DNA of 64,000 bases. Source: Blasia pusilla (lineage: Eukaryota > Marchantiophyta > Marchantiopsida > Blasiales). Positions 12,501 through 24,750 of the stretch are shown piece by piece; position 1 is the stretch's first letter, and the number at the start of each line of letters is the position of its first letter. The stretch spans positions 16,864,001 to 16,928,000 of the forward strand of contig CM114275.1 in the NCBI GenBank assembly GCA_050084515.1, in the 5' to 3' direction. The position numbers and the translations under genes are program-made. The notes beneath the pieces are model-generated. The model was not told the origin of the DNA. It did no database searches and saw nothing but the letters and a program-made list of their open reading frames with translations.

Positions 12501-14830
12501 GCTTTTGGTCACCCCTCAATTTTAATTGAAACTTTGCAAGAGAGCTACATACACCTTGGGGATCAGGTTTACCAAAGTTCAACTCTAGATGAGATACTTG
12601 GATGGAAAATGAAAAATATTTTTTTCATTAAAGGTTTAATGGCACGGGTCCAAAAATAAGTTAACAATTTTGAGCTTTTGGTCACAACTCCATTTAGATT
12701 GAAACCTTTCAAGAGACAAAAATACACCTGGGGATCATTTTACCAAACTTGAGCTCCATATGAGATACGAGGACAAGATGAAAAATGAAAAGATCTCATT
12801 TTTATTGAAAGGTTGCGTGCGCGTCCAAAAATAACTTAGCAATTTTTGAGCGTCCAAAAATGACTTTAGCAATTTTTGAGATTTTGGTCACAACTCCATT
12901 TTTCTTGAAACTTTGCAAGAGAGCTACATACGCCATGGGGATCAAGTGTACCAAAATTCAGCTATAGATGAGATACTTGGACAAGATGAAAAATGAAAAT
13001 ACCTTATTTTCATTAAAGGTGTATTGGCGCGGGTTAGAAAATGAGTTAAAATTTTTGAGCTTTTGGTCACGTGTCCATTTTTCTTGCAACTTTGTGAGAG
13101 AGCTACATACATCATGGGGATCAAGTTTATCAAAGTTCAGTTCTAGGTGAGAAACTTGGACAAGATGGAAAAAATGGAAGGACCTTCTTTTCATTAAAGG
13201 TTTAGTGGCGCGGGTCCAAAAATGAGTTAATAATTTTGAGCTTTGGTGACAAATCCGTTTAGCTTGAAACTTTGCAAGAGAGGTAGATACACCTTGGGAA
13301 TCATATGTACAAAAGTTCAGCTCCGGGTGAGATACTTGAATAAGAAAAAAATGAAAAGACCCCATTTTCATTGAAGGTTTAATGGCATGGGTCCAAAAAT
13401 GACTTAAAAATTTTCTATTTTTCGTCACAACTCCATTTTTCTTGAGATACTTGGACAAGATGGAACATGAAAATAATTTCTCTTCATTAAAGATGTAATG
13501 GCTTGGGTCCCAAAATGAGTTAACAATTTTTGAGCTTTTGCGTCACAATTGCATTTTGCTTGAAACTTTGCAAGAGAGAGACATACACCTTGGAGATCAT
13601 GTGTACCAAATTTCAGCTCTAGATGAGATACTTGGACAAGATGGAAAATGAAAAGACCTTATTTCCATTAAAGGTGTAATGGTGTGGGTCAGAAAATGAC
13701 TTAGAAATTTATGAGTTTTTGGTCAATACTCCCTTTTTCTTGAAGGGAGTATTGAGATACTTTGCAAGAGAGCTAGATTCCCCATAGGGATCAAGTGTAC
13801 TAAATTTTATCTCTAGATAAGATATTTAGACAAGATGGAAAATGAAAAGATCTTATTTTTATTGATGGTTTAATGGTGCGGGTCATAAAACAAGTTAACA
13901 AATTTTGAGCTTTTAGTCACAAGACCATTTACCTTGAAAGTTTGGAAGAGAGCTTGAAACACCATGGGGATCAAGTGTACCAAATTTGAGCTCTAGATGA
14001 GATACGTGGAAAAGGTGGAAAATGAAAAGATCCCATTTTCATTAAGGATGTAATGGCACGGGTCCAATGACTTAGCAATTTTTGAGCTTTTGGTTGTAAC
14101 TCCATTTTGCTTGAAACCTTTCAAGAGAGGTACATAGGCCTTGGGGATCAAGTGTACTTACCTTTAGCTCCAGATGAGATACTTGGACAAGATGAAAATT
14201 GAAAAGGCCTCATTTTCATTGAAGGTTTAATGGCGTGGGTTTGAAAGTGAATTAGTTGTTTTAGAGCTTTTGGTCATAATTCCATTTTGTTTGAAATTTT
14301 GCAAGAGATCTACATACCCCATGGGAATCAAGTGTATCAAATTTTATCTCTAGATGCGATACTTGGACAAGATGAAAAATAACAAGATCTTTATATTAAA
14401 GGTTTCATGGCGCGGGTGAAAAGATTAGTTAACAGTTTTGGAGCTTTTGTTCATAACTCTATTTTGCTCGAAACTTTGCAAGAGAGCTACATACCCCATC
14501 GGGATGAAGTGTACCAAATTTTAGTTCTAGATGAGATACTTGGACAAGATGGAAAATGAGAAGTCCTTTCTTTTATTGAAGGTTTAATGGCACGGATACA
14601 TACTTAGAAAATGAGTTAAAAATTTTGGTCTTGTGGTTACAACTTCATTTTCCTCGGAACTTTGGAGGTGGTTTACATACACGTTCGGGATCAAATGTGT
14701 CAAATTTGAGATGAAGAGGAGATTGTTGAAGAAGAGGGAAATGGAAAGATACTTCTTTTCCAAAAATAGTATGAGAATGAATTATGCCATGACTTGTAGA
14801 TTCCTTTTTATATAAGGGAATTTTTTGAAA
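9520..14830. repeat. Degenerate ~181 bp satellite array (about 29 monomers)
   Basis: A monomer recurs in one orientation. Its landmarks in order are GAGCTTTTGGTCACAACTCC, TTGCTTGAAACTTTGCAAGA, TACACCTTGGGGATCA, TGTACCAAATTTCAGCTC, GATGAGATACTTGGACAAGA, and GGTTTAATGGCGCGGGTCC. Monomer starts measured on the first landmark include 9544, 9911, 10215, 10520, 10700, 13532, 13713, 13907, 14083, 14264 and 14441, giving periods of 176-194 bp. Copies differ widely (my impression is 70-85 percent identity), so the array is old. Short open frames inside it are accidental. The period is in the usual range of plant satellites, including centromeric ones, but one window cannot show whether this family is abundant. 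Confidence 0.92.
9911..10519. repeat. Two-copy higher-order unit (~304 bp) inside the satellite
   Basis: Monomer starts at 9911, 10035, 10215, 10340 and 10520 give spacings of 124, 180, 125 and 180. The short monomers share the same internal deletion: GATGAAAATGGTCATATATGAG replaces the segment from GAAAAG to GCAATTTTTGAG. So a short-plus-long dimer was itself duplicated in tandem. Confidence 0.8.
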
Positions 14831-16657
14831 TGACATTTCCCAATGATATTTTTAGTTTAAAAATACAGGTAGGAAAAATTTCTCGGATTTTGTAATAAGA
14901 TTATGGTCTGGATACACTTAGGTATTGTCTTTGATTATTTACTAGTGAGTATGCTAGTGCATGGGCATGAGAATGATTTATTTATTTTAGTTTATAAATA
15001 TATTTTATTTTTTTAAATTATAGATAGTTTTCAAATTTTGAAATGGCTCTTAACATTTCACTTTGTGTATAATTTAACTCCTAAATTATAAATTTAATAA
15101 TTTTGAAGTCCCCTAACTAATTTCACTTTGCCTTAAACAACCCTTTTCTTCCCTATCACTCTTCCCACCAAAAAATAAATTACAAGGTAACTTGAGTTAA
15201 TAAGGTACTTTTCCATTTCCATTCAAAGTCAATTTCCTTTTGCGCGGGTCCTAATGTGAATTCATATGATTATTAAAAAAATTAATGAATAAATTAGATA
15301 TATATATATATATATTCTTAAATCTTAGAAGAGTTCATTTTTTTAACAATATATACTCTTTCTTCATTAAAATCAAATTTCCCTTCTTATCAAATATTAA
15401 TTCAGGGAATAAATTCTAAAATTTGAAATTTTTTTCTAATTATCCCACTTCTCTTATGTTACACTTAGGATCATTCGCTTTAATACTTAGGATTATTCGT
15501 TATAATGTAAATTAATAAAACTACTGAATAATAAGTAACTAATACAAATATTCTAGTCCGTCTTTTAAATTCATTTGTGCTCTACCCATTTAATGTTAGT
15601 AAAGGTACAAAGTTCAACCATATTGCTATTTTGTCTTAGTGTATCACATATATTTTTCTTATTGTACATACAAGGTCTACCGTACAAAATCTCTCAAAGA
15701 AAAGGAGGAAAACATGGAAAATCAAGATAATTGGGATTAAGTAGCCCTAATCCTTGTAATCCCTTCCTTACAAGTATTTTGGGGCCCACTTGTAGGCCCT
15801 TTGCTTATGGGTTTTCTCCCAAAATAGGTTGGGGAAGGGAGAAGAGGATGGAGGCATGTTTGAATTTAGCCTCCACCAATCTCACACTACCATGTGTAGT
15901 CGTGGGGTTTGGGGTCACGCGGGCCAAACGCACGTTTAGCGAGTAAGTCAGAGGCGTACACGTGGCAACACTCGATTTTCCGGATAGACAGGGAGCTATG
16001 GCGCGAGCTCACAATCAGCCCTAGCCGACACTTGGGCTCGGCCGGGAGGCCTTGGAGCCCACCTTGTAAGCTATGCAGCAAGCTTCGATGGGCTAGGATT
16101 GGGCAAGGGCAAGCTTGGGCGGGTGGGGCACGGATTGGTGTGGGTTGGGCGGATTAGGGTGCAGGATGGGCGCAGCCCATGAGCCCGCTAGTTGTGTGGG
16201 AGTGGGCTACACGCGGGTTGGACACATGCTTCTAAGCGCGGGCCTTTTGCAGGGCTAACGTGATTGACGCGATGAATGGGGACGGCGCGACGCGGGCCCA
16301 ACTCGTTTGCAACGTGGGCTACAAATCATATGCTAAAAATGTGCGCTGGACAATATGCGGATTAGTCGAGCAAGTGTGGAATGATTGGGTGGTGCGGGTG
16401 CGGACTACGGGTACGTGGGCCCATGGAGCCCACACTCTGGCCCACACAGACATGTCCGTCCTTGGGATGGACATAAGTCTATAGACATAGATTTTTTCCA
16501 CGTGCAACCTTGGAGGACCCACCTTAGAAACATCATAGGTCTCTTCGAGGCCCATTTTCCCTACCCAAAGTTGTCTATGCGATCCCCCATGCTATTTGGG
16601 ATGACCTTTGTCGTGCTTTCCTCCTCCCCTTATCTAGGATTGCACTTGAACCTATAG
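14831..16657. other. Intergenic: AT-rich, then a GGGCC-rich block
   Basis: 14.83-15.70 kb is strongly AT-rich with no gene. 15.7-16.5 kb changes abruptly to GC-rich DNA full of GGGC/GCCC words, with short overlapping open frames on both strands and no recognisable product. Around 16,445-16,515 there is a GACATGTCC-type motif followed by GTGCAACCTTGG that recurs near 21.96 and 29.52 kb. Confidence 0.45.
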
Positions 16658-17369
16658 ATGAGCTTTCTTGGTATCTACTACTTCTCCTTCCGCGATGGTG
16701 ACTCCGCTATACACGGAGAGGGAAGACCGGCCATAGAGAGGTTATGGCCTGATATAGCCGTTTTCAAGGAGGTGATTGGGAGTCTCCAAAAAGCGAGTTT
16801 GTGGCATTTGCTAAAGGTAGCACTTCATATGGTTTCCTTTCGGATGATTTTTTGCAACCAGGTTGTGACAATGAAGGACACTTGGACAAGCTTGTGAGTA
16901 CTCACAGGCTGCACGAGCCCTTCGCCCGATGGACATGGCACCTCCATCAGTTGTTGCCATCGATGCCCTTTGGAGGCTACATCCTCCCCCAGAGTTGGAC
17001 ATTCCAGCTTTTGCACATGACTTCCATCCTGACACGGCTTTATGCCTCAACCCGTCACTCTTTGCACGGGCACTCAGACATTCTCCTAGGATTATGGCAG
17101 GAGGGTTGTTATGTATGATGTACAAACACCTTTGTGATTGCTTTCCTCCCAAGGATAGTGCTAGTGGCTTCTTCGATTTGCTTAAGGTTGCCTCTCACCT
17201 AGCTCAAGGAAGAGTTCCAACCGCAATGGCCCAAGTACTTGGGGGGTGGCAACTTTTGATTGTTGAAGGAAGGTGGATATATTCGTTAGATTTCCATAGG
17301 TGAGGTGCTCTTGCACTTGGAGCGTCACACTATCTCTTTGCAATTTTGTGAAGCTTTCTAGTTACATCT

Positions 17370-17976
17370 AAGTCCGCAACAGTTTGGAGTTACTACGCCG
17401 ACCAACTGTGAGACGATAGTCTTAGGTCTGAGGGCTTGTCTCGATGTACATCCTGAGGGGGTAGTCCTCCAAGTGGATGTGGAGTACACCTTCAACTTGG
17501 TGTCATGGGAAGCTATCTTCATAGAGTTGAGGGACTCGGGTGGCCCCATTGTGAGCCTCATTCCCTTCATGCATGGTTTCTATGGGTCTCCTTTGGCCCT
17601 CTATTTCCACCATGGTTGGTTTGAGGAGGTCAGGATTTTGGAGTCTGCCACTGGACGTCGGTAGGGTGGTGCATTGTTTTCTTTGGCTCATTATTGGGTA
17701 GTCCATTCTATGGTGGGTTGCATTTTTCCCTTGTTGGCAAATGATGCTCATATTGGGGGCCCCAGAGATCTAGTCGTCTCTCCATTTCAACACTTTTCAA
17801 CACAGTTGGCACAGATCGGCCTTGCGGTGAAGATGGGGAAATGCAAGGCTTGCAATTGGTCTCCATCACGCCTACTTGAAGATCTTCATTTATCCAATAG
17901 ATTTGTGACATTTTTTGAAGGGCTATGCATCTTGGGAGCACACTCGGGAGCCAAGACTTTGTTTCGAGTTTCATGA
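17370..17976 (+). pseudogene. Reverse transcriptase domain of the 16.8-19.0 kb element, inactivated
   Basis: The frame reads LSPQQFGVTTPTNCETIV, then VVLQVDVEYTFNLVS (palm motif A with the first catalytic Asp), IPFMHGFYGSPLALYF, then a stop (TAG at 17,662-17,664) where the conserved R-Q-G box belongs, then GGALFSLAHY and LLANDAHIGGP. The last segment is the position of the catalytic F/Y-x-DD box, which here reads LAND, so one catalytic Asp is lost. The stop fits a CAG to TAG change. KCKACNWSPSRLL at the end matches the usual K-C-x-x-W-S-P post-palm motif. The assignment rests on motif order; no search was possible. Confidence 0.75.
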
Positions 17977-18694
17977 TGGCGGCTCTTACCGAGGATCTGC
18001 TCCACGTCGATGATCTCACAAGGAATGGTGATCCTCAAATTGCCTAAGGCATTCTCTCCGCTTGCTTTTCTCATCAACCTAGTTATCTTACTAGAATTGT
18101 TTGGATGTCTAGTCACCTTTGGACCCTCTATAGATCCTTCAATAAGAAGATCCTATGGGTGTTTGGGGACTTATTAGGACTCGATTCCTTGATTTGTAGA
18201 CATGCATCTTGGCTTATTGCTTATGGTGGAGTAGGTCTTCTCTCGATGGAATTAGTGGTGCCCTTGGCCTTTTTAGGGAGTTGGGCCAAAACAACATCCC
18301 TTCTTTGCTCTAGATTTATGGTTAGGGATAGACCACTTCTTCTACAATATGTGCCATAGGTTGAAGATGGCATGTTCTTTCTACAGTCTTCCCTTAGAGC
18401 ATGTAGAGATTCCCTTCTAGATGAGGCTAGAGCTGTTCTCCCTACTTAATTTCTCCACCTCAATTATCTCCGGTCAGTTTGGGCTCCAATCTACTTTGAT
18501 GGAAGCCCACTTTGCTTAGAGTCAATACGTTAGATAGGGATATTCCCATGGATATTCGGGCCCATATTTGCTCTTGCTCTAGAAAGGGGGCATGCTCATG
18601 GGTGGGGGCTCATATCCTCATCATGACTTTCCATATCGCACCACTTACCTACACCACAACGATTTGGTTTTGACTAGGACTCCTCCAACCATTA

Positions 18695-19039
18695 GTGGAT
18701 GGTTCAACACACTGTGAGTGTCGTCGGAGTCTAGATCCAATTAGGGTGTATTTAGCATGTTGTCCAGTTGGGGGTGAGAGGATTTCCACTCACGATGCAG
18801 TGCATGATATCATGTTCAATATTGCTCACGAGAGTGGCTTCCACGTGCGAAGAGAAAGGCACTACTCCATGTGGGATTCCCTTATCCATGTTGATCTTTA
18901 TATGACGCGAGAGGCTGAGGTGGTGGCGGCAGACATTCTAGTGATGGATCCTACGCTGGAGACTGTGCGAGCCCAAGTGGTAGCACAAGGGAGATTGCTA
19001 CAAGGAGCGGCAGTGAAGGAGATCCATCTCGACGATTGA
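18695..19039 (+). pseudogene. C-terminal domain of the same retroelement, possibly nuclease-like
   Basis: Translation gives DPIRVYLACCPVGGERISTH, then DAVHDIMFNIAHESGFHVRRE, then HVDLYMTREAEVVAADILVMDP. The pattern (a CC-x3-GG turn, H-D/N-x-x-x-D, a W/F-x-V-x-x-E strand, then D-x... V-x-A-D-x-x-V-x-D-P) resembles the C-terminal region of retroelements that carry a restriction-like endonuclease, where R-H-D and a P-D/E-x-K-like core occur. The catalytic set is not clearly complete here. Nuclease function is inference; membership of the same element as the upstream RT is more secure. Confidence 0.5.
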
Positions 19040-20930
19040 CTTCACGATGGACATCAATTCATCCCCCTAACCATACAGATTTATGGGGCTATGGGGCTAT
19101 GGCTTGACCTCTAATGCCATGCGCCTACTCTCCTTGAACGTCAATTTTAGTGTTGCGGAAGCGTACGTTCAGTAGGACACGCTCCCATAGCCAACCTACA
19201 CCCAAACGCACTCACGTTAGTATGGCTTTGGATCAAGCGACCTTCCAACCCACCGAGTCCTCAACTCAGCATCTCATCAAGCTCAACCTTCTCTCATTCC
19301 TAGGTTCCCAACACGGCAAGTCCTTCAAGACTTGGAACAATTTTTCTGGTTAGTCCAAGAACCTAAAACGGCACTTGCGGCCTAGCGGTCCCAACTGTTC
19401 AACGGACCTCGTACGAGTTCCTAACCAAGACCCAAGTAATCGAGTCGCGGGTTGGAATTTCAAGAGGGATCTCTAAAATTCACCTCAATAGACTTGGTTC
19501 AGGTTTTCAAGCCCAACTCCAAACTCCCGATCCGTTCCATGCCCTTGAGCTGCTCCATGGCGCCCAAAGTGGGTTTGAGTCCCAAGCACCCTTGAAGACC
19601 TTCCCCCTTACTAGTACTTCTGGGGATCTCCACTAACCCCCCACCTTTGGATGGTCGAGCCCTTCACAATGAAGGGCCCGACCATCCTTGGTCCGCGTTT
19701 GGTCCAGGTTTCTCAGTCGCGACCACAACATATGAAATGGGAAGCCTCGCTTGCATCTCGTCTCTTGTCTCTTCTCCGAGACCACTCCAACGCGCAAACC
19801 ATCTTAGCGTGAGCCCACTGGTGTTTTGATGTTCCTCTTTGGCACTTGTTTGGTCATGAGGGTCGTGAAATCTAAGGTTTGACTCGTTCCTTACTGATTT
19901 TGCTCATCATCTCCAATCAAGAAATGGGTTGTCATCAGCTACTATGATTCTCTATTGTAGACAACGGGTCTCTATAGCTTTAATTTGCAACATGCCTAAG
20001 CCAATGGGATCTTACGGCATGCTCTGGCTCTGGGCGTCGCCAACGCTAAAGGCCCCCTTATTGGTAGTCACGTCTCTTTAGGTGTTGTTGACATTGTCTC
20101 TATTGTTGGTGAGTTTAGTCGATACGCGGGATGGCACCTTTTGCTCTTTCCGGGCCGTTTGTGGCCTTCATGTACTCGTCTCAAAGGATTTTCCATCACC
20201 CACTTTTTATTGAGGCCTCTCTTCTTTATCCTACGGAACGCGCAACTGATTGAGTCTTTGGGACTTAAATTAAGTCTTCCTCTTGCAAAGCTCAACGTCG
20301 AGACAGCTTTGAGGTGAAGGTAGGGGAAGTAGAGGATAGACTCTACGACCATATATCATGTGTGATTGTCCAATTTCTCCCAACATACACTTATACTAAA
20401 ATAAATCATTTATCTTATCACCACTTTCATCACATGATTCCACACTTATTTTAAAATCCTACCTTATTATATAGGTTGATAATCTTATTAGCATATAAAT
20501 CATAAGAGTATGAATTTTCCATCTCACCAAGATTTAACTCTCTACCAAGTCTAACTTCTAACAACCATGGGATTAAGGAGGACTAAGGGTGATGAGGGTA
20601 ATAGCTAAGTTACGAGAAGGGAAGAAGTACTGGGCGGGGGAGGAAGGGTTTTTTTAATTTATTATTTCAGATCTTTTAGAAATGGAGGCTAAATTTCCAG
20701 TTTACTTTTTTTCTCTTTCATTTAAAAACATGATCTTTCTCCATAAAAATTAGGGGGATTGAAGATTTTTAGAAAGTCATCCAAGTTACTTCTTTCAAAT
20801 TTTTATTGCCCTTAAAATTTCAAAATGTAAAAATTTGACTAATACTAGGATAGGGAAATTCCATTCAAAATAAAAATTCAAAAAATCAAGAAGGTGCTAA
20901 AAGTGATGTTTCCATAACTTATCCTCTATA
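19040..20930. other. Intergenic; no gene recognised
   Basis: Short unrelated open frames only. A near-perfect 18 bp inverted repeat is at 19,649-19,687. The last 600 bp are AT-rich. Confidence 0.4.
19649..19687. repeat. Hairpin, 18 bp stem, 3 nt loop
   Basis: Arms 19,649-19,666 and 19,670-19,687 pair with one mismatch around a CAA loop. The core is GGATGGTCG ... CGACCATCC. No T-run follows and no flanking gene uses it, so no function is assigned. Confidence 0.8.
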
Positions 20931-22257
20931 TCTATACTATTATGGGAGAGTCCTATCTCGCTGCGCAAACACTTCTCTTTGCGCCACATGGCAGTCTAAG
21001 CGAATCGGGGATTTTTTGTGCTTCTGAAGTAAATCTGTTATGCGGAGAAACACTTAGCGTTTTGTTCATGGCCGCCACAACCTCCTCTAACCGTTTTTTT
21101 TGAACTTGGGATTTGGAGAGTGCCGTCTCCGAATACAAACATCTCGGTTTATGCCACCTGGCGATTTCACCCATTCAAATTTTATGAACACATTCAAATT
21201 TTGTGTCTTGAAAACGGTTATGATCCCTTACACGAGGTCCGTTGATGAAGACCTTTCATTCTCAAAGGGTTCTGTTTAGGGTTTTCCAACTTTCACAGGT
21301 AGAATAGTATTTATTGAATGCGAAAGTCCATTTAAATCATATACATGGTATATAGTGCGACATTTCAAGGTATTCACTTCACTTGCTCTATTGACTCAAC
21401 ATTACATCAACCATTGCGGCATAACTCTTAGAGCTTTATTGACCTTTCCATATACTTACACCTGTGTATGCTCTTTGCATTTGTAGGTCTTGACTGAGTT
21501 CTATAGTAGAAATGCTTGCCAGTATGCTAAATACTCTACTCTTGCAACTAAACTGCAATGTGGATATGAGGGTTTACTAGAACGCCTTCAAGTGCAAGCG
21601 GAGAGTCAGTTATGAGTTGAATCTATTGTTCCAAGGAGCTCTCGAGTCGCCTCATGGGTTGGAACCCTCCATGCATCTCAACAACAATTCACAAAATCTC
21701 CTAAGCATGGTTGCACCAAAACGGACAAGTCCTTCCTTAGGACAGACATGGACGGACATGGGTTCCAAGAGGTCGGACCCATACTTTTAGTCCATGATGG
21801 AAGGCAAGGCAAGGACGAGAGGAGAAATGAGGGAGGAGGGAGTAGAGGTGGAGGGAGGAAGAAATGGGGGAGTATGGAACACGAAGGCAAGTAAGGGGAA
21901 TGAGAAAGAAGGGAAAGGTGGGGCCCATATGGACAAGTCCTTCCATAGGACGGACATGAACTTTGTCCATAGGCAACCTTGCTCTTTAATTGTCTCCATC
22001 CCTCCATCTTTGCAACATTCTTTGAAGGCAGCTCTTGATCGGCTCCCATCACATACATCTATGCAAACATCTTCAAGGCAAGTGCAGAATAGATCAAGGA
22101 ATACATCAAAGCCAACTATGGCAACTAGAACAACATCAAGAAAGTCCACCCGAGGAAAGGGGAAAATAATCTTGAGAGTCCCTTCATGACAAAGGCATTG
22201 CGGTGTGAAGGAAGTAGATCCTAAGCTCTTGGAGGGCGGAAATCTGTATTCAATATC

Positions 22258-22611
22258 TCAAGAGGAATGCTTCTTCTTAAGTGCTTGGAAAAAAGTTGCA
22301 TACGGACATTCAGCCTCCTTTGAAGAATGAACATCAACCATTAGATGTAGTAGAATTTTGGGACGCACGTAGGGATTCTCTTCCCTGTGAACTTCTAAAG
22401 GAGAGACTCTAGCATCAGACGGAGAAATCCAAAGATGTTCTCCAAGAAGTCCAGGGGTGTGTATCAAGTGAAGAGACACACCAACGAGAAAGTGGGGTAA
22501 GGTTGAAGTTGTATATGCAAAGAAATGGCTTAAGACATCTTTCCCCCACATTGTAGATAAGAGTCGATCATCCCCAAACAGATCCCCAGTATCATTGAGT
22601 GTGCCAACCAA
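22258..22611 (-). CDS. Hypothetical open frame, not recognised
   Basis: About 117 codons with a natural-looking composition, for example VGTLNDTGDLFGDDRLL and HVDVHSSKE-like segments. There is no ATG at the 5' end: the first in-frame ATG is at residue 21 (MWGKD). It could be an exon or a fragment of a larger protein captured in the surrounding element. No domain, signal peptide or membrane segment is apparent. Low confidence that it is expressed. Confidence 0.2.
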   Translation of the reverse strand: MVGTLNDTGDLFGDDRLLSTMWGKDVLSHFFAYTTSTLPHFLVGVSLHLIHTPGLLGEHLWISPSDARVSPLEVHREENPYVRPKILLHLMVDVHSSKEAECPYATFFQALKKKHSS

Positions 22612-24315
22612 GTCTATCTAGACAAATAAGATGACTCGAAAAGGGGTTAGGCGTCGAGGTGTGGAAGTAAACGTTCAGATAGTTTTGTGACCATGGCCTC
22701 TTATTTGAGGATAGTTGAATGTGTACATCAAACATCAAGGAGCCAGGTCCAAGAGATGTAAGGCAAACCTGAAATAAAATCTAACATTTTGAAACCTATC
22801 TATAGACAATGTAATTATGTATACAAGTGTGTCCGAATAGTGAATGTCAACTCATAGTTGATGAAAAATACTAAGCTCAAGTACTCAGCATTGGGAGAGC
22901 AGGAAGTAGCAACAACTCGAACATGAAACATAGATGCAGGAAGGATTTATGATTACAGATAGCCACCCTTGGCTGCAGCCTTCAAGCATCAATAGATCCC
23001 TAAAACACCCAAGAGCTCCTTAATGTGCCCAAAGTACCAAGCGTGATGGTGCACGAAGGACTCGAGGGCCTTGCGCGAATTAGAGATCACAGTAAAGTAA
23101 GGAAAGGGCTGGCTGAGGCCGCAATGATGTTCTACACTGAGCTCAAGCTCCCCTCTACAAATACAATCCCCATGCCCACCACCTACAAATCCCATGCATG
23201 CAAGCTGCAACCCTAAGATAGCGAGAGTAAGTGGACAAGTCCTATTGGCGATGGACGAGCTTTAACGTCTCAAGTGCAGAGAATGCAGGCCCGAGATAGA
23301 AAATAGAGGAGAGATCGAGCTAGTGGTGAGTCCACTAACTATCAACTTTGAGATCCCGATTTTGGCATTGTGCGTAGATCCTGAAGCCAAACAATGGGGT
23401 TTCGCAAGAAATTGGTGATTCAATATCCATTAACTCTCTAAAACCGAGTAGAACGAAGCTCAAACAGGAAGAATGCCCCTCCCCACACATCCACTCCTAA
23501 ACCCACAAGTGCACAGATCTACTCAGTACTCACAAGTATCTCTGTTTGATGCACTCAAAGGAAAGCGCCACGAGCGATTGAAACCGTTGTTGTATAGTAA
23601 AATCAGCTAGTGTGTAAACTCCTTCCTCATTAAGTGTTAGAAAGAGTTTTATTAGTATTATGTCAATAAGCCTAGGAAAAGGAAATTCTCACTTTAAACC
23701 TCTTTATGGTGTCTCTTTTATGCGGGCCCAACTTTAGGAAAAGAGATAATAAAGAAAAGATGACTTCATAAAAGCAAAAGTAGTCTTGGTCGGTGGCTAG
23801 GTTAGTTGGGATAATTTGGAAATTATCAAGTGGGTAAAAGAGGATATTTTGGAAGAGATAAGAGGAAATCTACTTGTGTCAAAATGTGATTGGCTAAGCC
23901 TTGAGAGGTAGCCAGGTGGCACAAGATAAGATTAGCTCTATTTCGTACTCTTGTGGATCCCTTGTGAATATATAAAGAAGAGGGACCTTCAAGGGTTCTA
24001 TTTCACCTTCTATTTCATATCTTGAATCTCTCGTGTCACTCTTGAGTATATGGCTTTGGGATTGCTTACTCTTCCAATGAGAGTGGATCACCAAAGTGGA
24101 TCACCCCTCTTGGGAGAGTAATTTGACCATTGTCTATTCTTCGATAGGTTTTTAGAGTATGATGTGTGTGGAGATGAGAGGCTTGTCACTTTAGAGGAGT
24201 TTAGTCATACTAAAATAGTGAATATTTTGACTTGTTATTTTCCCAATGAGAGTGGATTATCCCTCTTGGGAGAATAATTCCGCCAAAGCCCATTCTTGAG
24301 GAGAGTAGAGAATGT
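22612..24315. other. No gene recognised
   Basis: Only short frames without domains, in a region of mixed composition inside the candidate Helitron. Nothing else seen. Confidence 0.4.
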
Positions 24316-24750
24316 TTGTCAAGCATGGATAGGGATGGAGCACGAGTTGTGCCTAACTTTCCTTTCCTCAATCCTTATCATGTCAAGGTACTCTTTGTAG
24401 ATAGGCATTGGTTCACTCGCTATTTAGTTTATCATTTTGGGGAGGCATCCATGAACCAGGTCATGCAATCTCCAACTCCGGTGATTCTTCCTATCATCAC
24501 ATATGAAAGAACATAGGATTGTACTTTGTATGTCCTTATATAACAATCCATGGACGTCAATAGGCCTGCTCAAGTAGGGTTTAATACTAGTTGTGCCATC
24601 TTCCTCGTGTACAAGCGTAAAGTAGTTTATAGGGACTTCATAGTTCGAAATTTTGGGGTTCTATGTTATGAAGAAGTGATCGCCTCGGCATTACCTTTCG
24701 TGATTCCTATCGTGAGAGAATGGAGGGTTTACATAATAATTTTATACTGA
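24316..24750 (+). pseudogene. Duplicated ~50-residue module upstream of a gag fragment, unrecognised
   Basis: Two frame-sharing pieces, 24,316-24,516 and 24,550-24,750, are separated by two in-frame stops. They look like two copies of one module. The first has VDRHWFTRYLVYHFGEAS, then PTPVILPIITYER; the second has VYKRKVVYRDFIVRNFGVL, then ALPFVIPIVREWR. Shared pattern: R-x-[LF]-[IV]-V-x-x-FG, about 12 residues, then P-[VF]-[IV]-[LI]-P-I-[IV]-x-x-x-R. The gag-like fragment starts about 160 bp downstream on the same strand, so this may be the 5' part of the same retroelement. I do not know the family. Confidence 0.4.

Larger units (their letters stand above)
16801..19039 (+). mobile_element. 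Non-LTR retroelement pseudogene, type with LQVDVENAFN-like RT
   Basis: Pieces of one polyprotein lie in order on the plus strand in shifting frames: a pre-RT region (about 16,929-17,303), RT (about 17,370-17,976), a post-RT block with HASWLIAYGGVGLLSMEL (18,105-18,359), and a C-terminal block (18,695-19,039). The layout fits one retroelement ORF with a single RT and no LTRs. It differs clearly from both LINEs in the window. Several frameshifts and stops show it is dead. Element ends are not defined: I see no poly(A) or target-site duplication. Confidence 0.7.

Noticed and set aside
9520-14830. Regular repeats that could suggest a CRISPR array
   Set aside because: Monomers are about 181 bp with no unique spacers between conserved short repeats, and the genome is a plant's.
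21678-22189. Several overlapping frames of 79 to 131 codons
   Set aside because: Purine-rich low-complexity DNA open on both strands; Pro/Ser/Leu-rich products without domains.
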